DNA of 64,000 nucleotides from Lachnospiraceae bacterium (GTDB lineage Bacteria > Bacillota > Clostridia > Lachnospirales > Lachnospiraceae), in contig JAILRA010000075.1 of NCBI GenBank assembly GCA_024698715.1, forward strand, positions 78,574-142,573. The letters are read 5' to 3'. The notes below the pieces were generated by a model. That model was given only the letters and a program-made list of their open reading frames with translations, did no database searches and had not been told where the DNA came from. The position numbers and the translations under genes are program-made. This document shows, piece by piece, positions 26,619-33,691 of this stretch (positions are counted from its first letter, which is position 1; each line of letters starts with the position of its first letter).

Positions 26619-27164
26619 ATGAACGAGACATTAAAAGAAGTGTTGAAAACCAGTCTGTATTTTCTCGGACTTTTGCTTGTAGCTCTGTTTATAGTTACTT
26701 TTATCGGACAGAGAACCGTTGTTGACGGCAACAGTATGAACGATACATTATTTGACAAGGATAATCTTATAGTGGATAAGATCACTTATCGTTTTAAAGA
26801 TCCACAGAGATTCGATGTTATAGTATTTCCTTATCAGAAAAGCACGAGAAATTATTTTATCAAACGAATAATCGGTCTGCCCGGTGAAACCGTATATATC
26901 GATGATGACGGAAACATATTTATCAATGATGTTCTTCTTGAAGAAGATTACGGTAAAGAGGTGATCAGGGATCCGGGGATCGCATCCAAGCCGATTTTAC
27001 TGGGAGAAAACGAGTATTTTGTAATGGGTGACAACAGAAATGACTCTTTTGACTCCAGATTTTATGCCGTAGGAAACATAAACCGAAAAGAGATCATTGG
27101 CAGAGCGTGGCTCAGAGTGTATCCGTTCAACAAGATCGGTTTTGTTAAAAAGAAAGATAAATGA
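26619..27164 (+). CDS. lepB: Type I signal peptidase (second copy)
   Basis: 181 residues from ATG 26619 (SD AAAGGA). One N-terminal membrane helix (about 12-30), nucleophile Ser39 in GNSMND, general base Lys82 in FIKRIIGLPGE, and GDNRNDSFDSRF near the end. It is clearly different in sequence from the first copy, so the pair is an old duplication. Different substrate ranges are possible but not shown. Confidence 0.94.
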   Translation: MNETLKEVLKTSLYFLGLLLVALFIVTFIGQRTVVDGNSMNDTLFDKDNLIVDKITYRFKDPQRFDVIVFPYQKSTRNYFIKRIIGLPGETVYIDDDGNIFINDVLLEEDYGKEVIRDPGIASKPILLGENEYFVMGDNRNDSFDSRFYAVGNINRKEIIGRAWLRVYPFNKIGFVKKKDK

Positions 27165-27179
27165 TATTCGGGGTTATTT

Positions 27180-27818
27180 ATGAGAGAATTAAAAGGCGAA
27201 AAACTTGAAGCCGAATTAAAACGTATAGAAGCACTTAAGCAATATGAGAAAGAATATGAAAAATTCGGCTATGTCTGCGGTATAGACGAAGTCGGAAGAG
27301 GTCCTTTTGCCGGCCCTGTTGTGGCATGTGCCGTAATTTTACCTAAAGATTGTTCTATTCTGTATATTAATGATTCCAAGAAATTATCCGAAAAAAGAAG
27401 AGAAGAGCTTTATGACATGATCACTTCGCAGGCTGTTTCATACGGAATAGGCATAAGGGATAATAAAAGGATTGACGAGATAAACATTCTTAATGCCACT
27501 TATGAAGCGATGAGGGATGCGATTGCGAATCTTTCGGTCAAACCCGATATTCTTTTAAACGATGCGGTTACGATACCGGGAGTTGATATCAGGCAGATAC
27601 CCATCATCAAAGGTGATGCCAAGAGTATATCCATAGGTGCGGCTTCAATCGTCGCCAAGGTCACCAGAGACAGGATGATGGCTGAATTCGACAAGATCTA
27701 TCCCGGATATGATCTCGCGAAGAATAAAGGATACGGTACCGCGTCGCATATTGAGGGATTAAAGAAACTCGGCCCCTGCGAAATTCACAGATATTCGTTC
27801 ATACATAATTATATTTAA
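27180..27818 (+). CDS. rnhB: Ribonuclease HII
   Basis: 212 residues. Catalytic Asp36-Glu37 in GIDEVGRGPFAGPV, followed by NDSKKLSEKRRE and the C-terminal GYGTASHIEGLKKLGPC. It removes ribonucleotides and RNA primers from DNA. Located between lepB and the ylqG-like gene in one operon. Confidence 0.97.
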   Translation: MRELKGEKLEAELKRIEALKQYEKEYEKFGYVCGIDEVGRGPFAGPVVACAVILPKDCSILYINDSKKLSEKRREELYDMITSQAVSYGIGIRDNKRIDEINILNATYEAMRDAIANLSVKPDILLNDAVTIPGVDIRQIPIIKGDAKSISIGAASIVAKVTRDRMMAEFDKIYPGYDLAKNKGYGTASHIEGLKKLGPCEIHRYSFIHNYI

Positions 27819-27828
27819 AGAGGCTTAA

Positions 27829-29565
27829 GTGGATAATATAAACACCAATTATTTGAATATCAATTCCGTTTCCGGAGTACAGAGAAACGAGTTTACCAGG
27901 GAAGGTCTTAATATTGACAAGACAGGCCTTGATTTGCTTCGTGAATTGTCTTCCGGTGAAACTTTTCGCGGACAGGTCGTAGATATCAATCAGAATGTTG
28001 CCACGATCCTTGTGGGGGATGATGCCAGGATCACCGCAAACGTAAATCCCGATATCAGTTTAAGCGTCGGACAGAGTGTTGTCTTTGAAGTTAATTCCGA
28101 ATCCGACAATTCCATTTCTCTAAGAACACTATTTACCAATATAGCAAATGAAAATATAGCCAATAATGCTCTGGAACAGGCCAATGTCCCGATCAACGCG
28201 ACATCGCTTGCTCTTGTTTCCACGCTCATGGAAGAAGGCATGAGCATAGATAAGGATTCCATTGCCCAGTTATACAGAAATATTGTCTCAAATCCCGAAG
28301 TCAGACCGCAAGAGATAATCCGTATGAAACAGATCGGGCTGGAACTCACTTCGGACAATATTGCGAGATTTGATTCGGTATTGAATTTCGAAAGCAAGAT
28401 CTCAAATTCCATCAATACCGTTATTAATCAGATTCCTCTGGAACTTGCCGCACAGGCTGACGCCGACCTTTCGACTGCCATTAAAATGGCTTCGGATTTT
28501 ATTGATGCTTCTACTGAAGGTAAGACTGAAGTATCCGTTTCATTGGGTAACACCGGTTTTGAAAACGAAGCACTTCTTTCATCTGAAGGCGGCGAAGGAA
28601 ATCTTGAAGGTGAAAATCCCGAAGACCTGCTTAAATCTGCACCTGAAGCATTAAAAAATGTTATTTCGGATCTGGATGAAGGAATCTTATCGGGTGAGGA
28701 AAGTGCTCTGATAAAAGAGAATGCTGCTTCGCAGATAGATCTTTCGGAACAGATAGTTCTGACCAACAAGGATTTTGACGGTTTAAGCGCAATGATCTCG
28801 AAAGACAATGCATTCGGCAATGAAATGCTCGATAAACTGTCAAACGGTGAAAAGATAGATCTTGAAGAACTGTTAAAAACATTCGATTCCATTCTTAAAG
28901 ACGAGAATGTTTCGGATGCCATGAAAAAGAGTCTAATCAAATCGGAATTATTCCAGAATTCGATCACCGATAAGTTTTCGGAAAAATGGCTTCTTGAACC
29001 GAATGAGATAAAAGATGCTGATTCACTTAACAATCATTACAATAAGATCCTTCAGAATACCGATAAGATCATTGAATCGATGCAGAATACGTTTAAGGGA
29101 AACGACAATCTTTCGCAAAGTGTTAATTCTTTCAGGGAAAACGTACAGTTCCTTCAGACTCTTAACGATCTGACACCTTATGTACAGCTTCCCGTATTGC
29201 TTAACAATAAATCCAATACAGGCGATCTGTATGTATATGCAAACAAGAAGAATCTTCTGGCAAATAAAGATAATATTTCCGCCGTATTAAGACTTGATAT
29301 GAAAAATCTCGGCAGAGTGGAAGTATATGTAAAACTTAATTCAAACAAGAATCTTTCTACTGATTTTACCCTTCCGGATGAAGATACTCTTAAGTTCATT
29401 GAACAGCATATCGGATTGCTTAATGATAAACTTGAAAATCTCGGCTTTAAAGTAACCAATTCATTTAACACAAAGAGCGAAGCACCTCAGGTCCTGATGG
29501 ATGAAGAGGATGCTTCCGACAAAAAAGATTCGATCGGCTTTTACAGATTTGACGTGAGGGCGTAA
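27829..29565 (+). CDS. FliK-like/YlqG-position protein with hook-length-control C-terminal domain
   Basis: 578 residues, started by GTG at 27829 (SD AGAGG), 10 bp after rnhB. The first 400 residues are low-complexity, acidic and Ser/Asn/Glu-rich. The C-terminal part (about 440-545, from YVYANKKNLLAN through VLRLDMKNLGRVEVYVKL) looks like the Flg_hook domain of FliK. The next gene encodes an FlhB-tail-like protein, so the pair mirrors the FliK-FlhB switch of flagellar secretion, yet it lies in a housekeeping operon. In Bacillus subtilis the same place holds ylqG and ylqH. Function is not established. Confidence 0.72.
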   Translation: MDNINTNYLNINSVSGVQRNEFTREGLNIDKTGLDLLRELSSGETFRGQVVDINQNVATILVGDDARITANVNPDISLSVGQSVVFEVNSESDNSISLRTLFTNIANENIANNALEQANVPINATSLALVSTLMEEGMSIDKDSIAQLYRNIVSNPEVRPQEIIRMKQIGLELTSDNIARFDSVLNFESKISNSINTVINQIPLELAAQADADLSTAIKMASDFIDASTEGKTEVSVSLGNTGFENEALLSSEGGEGNLEGENPEDLLKSAPEALKNVISDLDEGILSGEESALIKENAASQIDLSEQIVLTNKDFDGLSAMISKDNAFGNEMLDKLSNGEKIDLEELLKTFDSILKDENVSDAMKKSLIKSELFQNSITDKFSEKWLLEPNEIKDADSLNNHYNKILQNTDKIIESMQNTFKGNDNLSQSVNSFRENVQFLQTLNDLTPYVQLPVLLNNKSNTGDLYVYANKKNLLANKDNISAVLRLDMKNLGRVEVYVKLNSNKNLSTDFTLPDEDTLKFIEQHIGLLNDKLENLGFKVTNSFNTKSEAPQVLMDEEDASDKKDSIGFYRFDVRA

Positions 29566-29569
29566 ACAT

Positions 29570-29848
29570 ATGGAAAAAAGAAAAATCCGACATGCGATTG
29601 CATTGGAATATGATCCGAATAACGATAACGCGCCCAAAGTAGTTGCCAGCGGGCAGGGAATTCTGGCTGATAAGATCGTGGAGAAAGCAAAAGAAAACAA
29701 AGTTCCCGTCCATAAGGACTCAAAACTTGCCGATACTTTGTCCCGTCTGGAAGTCGGACAGGAAATTCCGCCGGAACTTTATGAGGTTGTTGCCGAAATT
29801 CTTGTTTTTGTCGATGCAATGGATAAGATAAGGGCTAAAGCGAAATAA
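29570..29848 (+). CDS. ylqH: FlhB C-terminal-domain homologue (YlqH)
   Basis: 92 residues matching the cytoplasmic tail of FlhB/EscU: AIALEYDPN, APKVVASGQG, VHKDSKLADTL, and VGQEIPPELYEVVAEIL. No membrane part and no NPTH self-cleavage site, so it is a free-standing tail. It sits four bases after the FliK-like gene and just before yraN, as in Bacillus. Role unknown; it may be a domesticated secretion-switch module. Confidence 0.85.
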   Translation: MEKRKIRHAIALEYDPNNDNAPKVVASGQGILADKIVEKAKENKVPVHKDSKLADTLSRLEVGQEIPPELYEVVAEILVFVDAMDKIRAKAK

Positions 29849-29859
29849 GGAGAAAAACA

Positions 29860-30216
29860 ATTAATAAACGAAGATCCGGAAACGAACATGAAGAAAGGTC
29901 CGTTGATTATCTTGAGAAGAACGGAGTAAGGATAATTGACGTTAATTTCAGCTGTAAAATAGGTGAAATAGATATTATTGGAAAGGACGGGGATTATCTC
30001 GTCTTTTTTGAAGTTAAATACAGAAGTTCTTCGGTTTACGGTTCTCCGTCCGAAGCAGTAAATTATCGTAAACAGAAAAAAATATGCAGAGTAAGCGATT
30101 ATTTCAGACTTATAAAAGGCATTCCGGAAGATACGCCGATAAGATATGATGTTATCGCGATTACAGGGGAAGAAATAGATTGGATAAAGAATGCTTTTGA
30201 ATATATTGGAAGATAA
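29860..30216 (+). CDS. yraN: YraN/UPF0102 family endonuclease-like protein, probable ATT start
   Basis: 118 residues read from ATT at 29860. No ATG, GTG or TTG exists at the N-terminus, but the frame is intact from Asn-Lys-Arg-Arg to its TAA, and SD AAGGAGA (29847-29853) is six bases upstream. Homologues start with Met-Asn-Lys-Arg-like sequence, which supports ATT as initiator. The restriction-nuclease-like core is visible: GEIDIIGKDGDYLVFFEVKYRSS, with the acidic and E-x-K residues. It follows ylqH 11 bp downstream and ends the operon at a terminator. Confidence 0.85.
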   Translation: MNKRRSGNEHEERSVDYLEKNGVRIIDVNFSCKIGEIDIIGKDGDYLVFFEVKYRSSSVYGSPSEAVNYRKQKKICRVSDYFRLIKGIPEDTPIRYDVIAITGEEIDWIKNAFEYIGR

Positions 30217-30286
30217 ACTGAATTATGTTTTATGTATTTTATAAAGAGTATGAATGATCGAATCTTGAATACAGGTGAGAATATTA

Positions 30287-30315
30287 AAAAAGACCTGCTG
30301 ATTGCAGGTCTTTTT
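30287..30315. terminator. Bidirectional terminator after yraN and the convergent unknown gene
   Basis: AAAAAGACCTGC (30287-30298), 5-nt loop, GCAGGTCTTTTT (30304-30315). It is symmetrical, with A and T runs for both strands. Confidence 0.92.
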
Positions 30316-30326
30316 GATAATAAACT

Positions 30327-30698
30327 TTATTCGTATAATTTGAAAACTTTTTTAAGGAAGCTGTCCATTTCTTTGTCAGAGATGACTTCTTTGTACTGAG
30401 AATCCGCTTCCGATTCGGGAAGACGGGAATTCTTGACATCTTCTTTGGCTGAAACGAGAGAGAAGTCATCAAGTTTCGGAGTTGCATTTGCGACTTTGCC
30501 GGCTGATGCATATTTTGAATATGTAACAGGCGCGGAATAGTCTTTGCCGTCTATGGATAACGATACAGCTGTATCGTCGTTTTTCTCGGCCTTGGAAGGA
30601 AATTCCTTGTTCAGATCCTGGACTTTTTTGATGGATTCTGCCGAGAATTTCGAATATATATTCATTTGTGAGCTTAATTCGTATGCACCGATTCTCAT
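30327..30698 (-). CDS. Uncharacterised 123-residue soluble protein
   Basis: I do not recognise a family with certainty. 123 residues, charged, without signal peptide or membrane segment. It opens MRIGAYELSSQMNIYSKF, ends in a helical, lysine-rich segment (SDKEMDSFLKKVFKLYE), and has a Ser/Ala/Lys-rich middle predicted to be disordered. The start and overall look recall small anti-sigma (FlgM-like) or flagellar accessory proteins, but this is weak. SD GAGGG precedes the ATG; an extended -10 (TGATATAAT on the - strand) lies further upstream. Being next to FliK/FlhB-like genes and a PilZ gene is suggestive only. Confidence 0.68.
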   Translation of the reverse strand: MRIGAYELSSQMNIYSKFSAESIKKVQDLNKEFPSKAEKNDDTAVSLSIDGKDYSAPVTYSKYASAGKVANATPKLDDFSLVSAKEDVKNSRLPESEADSQYKEVISDKEMDSFLKKVFKLYE

Positions 30699-30782
30699 AT
30701 ATTAACCCTCAAAAATCAAATATATTCCCTATATACTACTTCGAACATTATATCATAAAGTTTAGTAAAAAACAGTATTTTA

Positions 30783-30811
30783 TTGACACAAATTTTTTAA
30801 GACTTTAAAAT
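30783..30811 (+). promoter_or_regulatory. Promoter of the PilZ gene
   Basis: TTGACA (30783-30788), 17-bp spacer, TAAAAT (30806-30811). Confidence 0.75.
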
Positions 30812-30875
30812 ATTAATCAGATGGGACAAATAAAGATATTTATTTTTTGACCGGATTTATTGGAGGGTTTATTTT

Positions 30876-31226
30876 ATGAACGACAGAAGAAAGTCAAAGA
30901 GGATTGAACTTGAAGCCAAACTGTTCGTCAAAAGACTCGATAAACAGGAAGCTCAGGAGATCAATATAGATGTTTTTGATATTTCGACTTCCGGGATCGG
31001 GTTTAACTGCAACGAGGCACTGACGATCGGAGCCGTATATGATACAGATCTTACCTTATGGAATAAAGATATTATCCATACATTTATTGAGATTGTCCGA
31101 ATTTCCAAGACCGATTCGACATTCCAGTACGGTGGCATTTTTATAGGAATGCCCGAAATGGATGTTAAGCGTATAGAGATTTATGATACCATCAATACAT
31201 ACTCAAAAGACGGCGCAAAAGAATAA
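30876..31226 (+). CDS. PilZ-domain c-di-GMP-binding protein
   Basis: 116 residues, a single PilZ domain. Both nucleotide-binding motifs are present: RRKSKR (RxxxR, 4-9) and DISTSGIG (D/NxSxxG, 35-42). It should bind cyclic di-GMP and act as a single-domain adaptor. SD GGAGGG precedes the ATG at 30876. The target is unknown; no diguanylate cyclase is in the window. Confidence 0.9.
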   Translation: MNDRRKSKRIELEAKLFVKRLDKQEAQEINIDVFDISTSGIGFNCNEALTIGAVYDTDLTLWNKDIIHTFIEIVRISKTDSTFQYGGIFIGMPEMDVKRIEIYDTINTYSKDGAKE

Positions 31227-31332
31227 AATAATTTTAAAAATGTGTTATTTATACACAGTCAAGTAAATATTTACAAAAAATTTCAAAAACAATCGTATTT
31301 ATTGTACAAAACTTATATTAAACATTGTATAT

Positions 31333-31377
31333 TCAACCCTAATTTAGTAAAATAGACTAAGTGGGGTTGATTTTTTA
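31333..31377 (+). terminator. Terminator or attenuator between the PilZ gene and the EF-G-like gene
   Basis: TCAACCC (31333-31339) pairs with GGGTTGA, with an inner pairing ATTTAGT/ACTAAGT, followed by six Ts (about 31371-31376). No well-spaced promoter was found between it and the next gene, so it could attenuate the EF-G-like gene as well as end the PilZ transcript. Confidence 0.72.
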
Positions 31378-31427
31378 TTAAGGGGATTTTTTATTTCAGC
31401 CTCAAATAAAAACTCGGAGGTTGCAAC

Positions 31428-33518
31428 ATGAACATTTACACAACGGATAAGATTCGTAATGTCTGTTTATTGGGTCACGGAGGTGCCGGAAAAACTTCGC
31501 TTGCGGAAGCTATGGCATATCTTGGCGGAATTACTTCAAGAATGGGTAAGATCGTTGATGGAAATACTGTCAGTGATTACGGCAAAGAAGAGGTAAAAAG
31601 ACAGATTTCAATTTCTACATCCCTTATTCCCGTAGAATGGAACGGATGTAAGATCAATATATTGGATACTCCCGGATTTTTTGATTTTGTAGGCGAAGCT
31701 GAAGAAGCTGCTTCCGCTGCAGATGCTGCAATCATTGTAGTTTCAGGAAAAGCCGGCGTAGAAGTAGGTACTGAGAGAGCATGGGATATCTGTGAGAAAT
31801 ATAAACTTCCCAGAATGTTCTTTGTTACCGATATGGATATCGACAATGCATCGTACAGACAGGTTGTTGAAGATCTGACTGCTCTTTACGGAAAGAAGAT
31901 CGCTCCTTTCCATCTTCCTATTCGTGAGAACGAAAAATTTGTAGGATATGTTAACGTAGTATCCGAGCAGGCTTACAGATGGGAAGGCAAGGAAGCGAAG
32001 GAATGTGATATTCCCGATGCCAATAAGGAATATCTTGAAAGCTACAAAGAGACTTTAATGGAAGCTGTAGCCGAAACGAGTGAAGAACTTATGGAAAGAT
32101 ATTTCGGCGGTGAGACGTTCTCTGAAAACGAGATCCGTCAGGCTTTGAGAGTATCCGTTAACGATTGCAGTATCGTTCCCATTTCAATGGGTTCAAACGT
32201 ACTCTGCCAGGGTATCTATACACTGCTTGACGATATTGTTAAATATCTTCCCGGTCCTGATTCCAGAACTGTTGCAGGTATCGACTTAAAGACAAACGAA
32301 GTATTTGAAGCAAATTATGATTTTGCAAAGACAAAATCCGCATATATCTTCAAAACCATCGTCGATCCTTTCATCGGTAAGTACTCACTTATAAAGGTTA
32401 TGTCCGGTGTTCTTAAGACTGATGACCTTATGTATAACGATGAAAAGCAGGTTGAAGAGAAGATCGGTAAGATATATCTCCTTCAGGGTAATAAACCCAT
32501 TGAAGTTTCCGAACTTCATGCCGGAGATATCGGTGCACTTGCAAAGATCACCGCAGCAAGAACAGGAAATACGCTTTCAACCAAGGCTCATATCATAAGA
32601 TTCGGCAAGGCTGATCTTCCCAAACCTTATACATACAAGAGATACCATGCAGTTAATAAGGCTGATGTTGACAAGATCGCACAGTCACTTCAGAAGATCA
32701 TGCATGAAGATCTTACCGTTAAGGCTGTTAACGATTCCGAAAACAAGCAGATGCTCCTTTACGGAATGGGTGATCTTCATCTCGATGTTATCCAGTCAAG
32801 ACTTGAAAATGAATATAAGGTTAAGATCGATCTGACAAAGCCGAAGGTAGCTTTCAGAGAAACGATCAAGAAAAAATCCGATGTTGAATACAAATACAAA
32901 AAGCAGTCCGGCGGACACGGCCAGTACGGACATGTCAAGATGCGTTTTGAAAGCTCGGGCGATCTTGAGGCACCTTATGTATTTGAAGAAGAAGTTGTCG
33001 GCGGTGCAGTTCCCAAGAACTATTTCCCTGCAGTTGAAAAAGGACTTCAGGAATCGGTTCTCAGAGGACCTCTTGCAGCTTATCCCGTAGTCGGTGTTAA
33101 GGCTATTCTTTATGATGGATCTTATCATCCCGTAGACTCTTCCGAAATGGCATTTAAGATGGCAACGATCCAGGCGTTCAAAAAAGGATTTATGGAAGCC
33201 GGACCTATTCTTCTTGAGCCTATCGCTTCACTTAAGGTTACAGTTCCCAATGATTTTACCGGTGATGTAATGGGTGACCTTAACAAGAGAAGAGGCAGAG
33301 TACTCGGTATGAATCCTGCAGGAAACGGCAAGACGGTTGTTGAAGCCGATATCCCCATGATGAGTCTTTTCGGATATTGTACGGATCTTCGTTCAATGAC
33401 CGGCGGACGTGGCGATTACGAATATGAATTCGCACGTTACGAACAGGCTCCTTCGGATATTCAGGAAGCTGAAGTTAAGGAAAGAGCAGACAAAGTTGCC
33501 GAGGGCAATGCTGAATAA
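31428..33518 (+). CDS. EF-G-like GTPase (FusA2 type)
   Basis: 696 residues with all five EF-G domains. G1 is GHGGAGKTS (16-24), unlike the AHVDAGKTT of standard EF-G; G3 is DTPGFFDF (80-87); the expected G4 NKxD reads TDMD (134-137), losing the Asn that reads guanine. These features mark the divergent second EF-G group of Clostridia, whose role in translation or ribosome recycling is unclear. SD GGAGG precedes ATG 31428. It is not beside rpsL-rpsG or tuf. Confidence 0.9.
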   Translation: MNIYTTDKIRNVCLLGHGGAGKTSLAEAMAYLGGITSRMGKIVDGNTVSDYGKEEVKRQISISTSLIPVEWNGCKINILDTPGFFDFVGEAEEAASAADAAIIVVSGKAGVEVGTERAWDICEKYKLPRMFFVTDMDIDNASYRQVVEDLTALYGKKIAPFHLPIRENEKFVGYVNVVSEQAYRWEGKEAKECDIPDANKEYLESYKETLMEAVAETSEELMERYFGGETFSENEIRQALRVSVNDCSIVPISMGSNVLCQGIYTLLDDIVKYLPGPDSRTVAGIDLKTNEVFEANYDFAKTKSAYIFKTIVDPFIGKYSLIKVMSGVLKTDDLMYNDEKQVEEKIGKIYLLQGNKPIEVSELHAGDIGALAKITAARTGNTLSTKAHIIRFGKADLPKPYTYKRYHAVNKADVDKIAQSLQKIMHEDLTVKAVNDSENKQMLLYGMGDLHLDVIQSRLENEYKVKIDLTKPKVAFRETIKKKSDVEYKYKKQSGGHGQYGHVKMRFESSGDLEAPYVFEEEVVGGAVPKNYFPAVEKGLQESVLRGPLAAYPVVGVKAILYDGSYHPVDSSEMAFKMATIQAFKKGFMEAGPILLEPIASLKVTVPNDFTGDVMGDLNKRRGRVLGMNPAGNGKTVVEADIPMMSLFGYCTDLRSMTGGRGDYEYEFARYEQAPSDIQEAEVKERADKVAEGNAE

Positions 33519-33553
33519 TGCTGAAAAATTGTTTTATATAGACATTTTGGCAA

Positions 33554-33580
33554 ACGGTCGGAGTTTTATGCTTCGGCCGT
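33554..33580 (+). terminator. Weak hairpin terminator after the EF-G-like gene
   Basis: ACGGTCGGAG (33554-33563) with CTTCGGCCGT (33571-33580), two G-U pairs, poor T-tract. Confidence 0.45.
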
Positions 33581-33617
33581 ATTGCTTTGATAAAGGCATT
33601 TTATTATTTTCTTTTAT

Positions 33618-33646
33618 TTGACTTTTTATCGTCAGATACTTAAAAT
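33618..33646 (+). promoter_or_regulatory. leuS promoter
   Basis: TTGACT (33618-33623), 17-bp spacer, TAAAAT (33641-33646), about 45 bp before leuS. No T-box leader is present. Confidence 0.72.
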
Positions 33647-33691
33647 GAAGTAGTTAATAAATATGATTTATCTATTAAAAGTGAGGATGTT

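Noticed and set aside
28428..29033. 201-residue open frame on the - strand inside the FliK-like gene
   Set aside because: Serine-rich reverse reading of a Glu/Asp-rich low-complexity region; no start signal.
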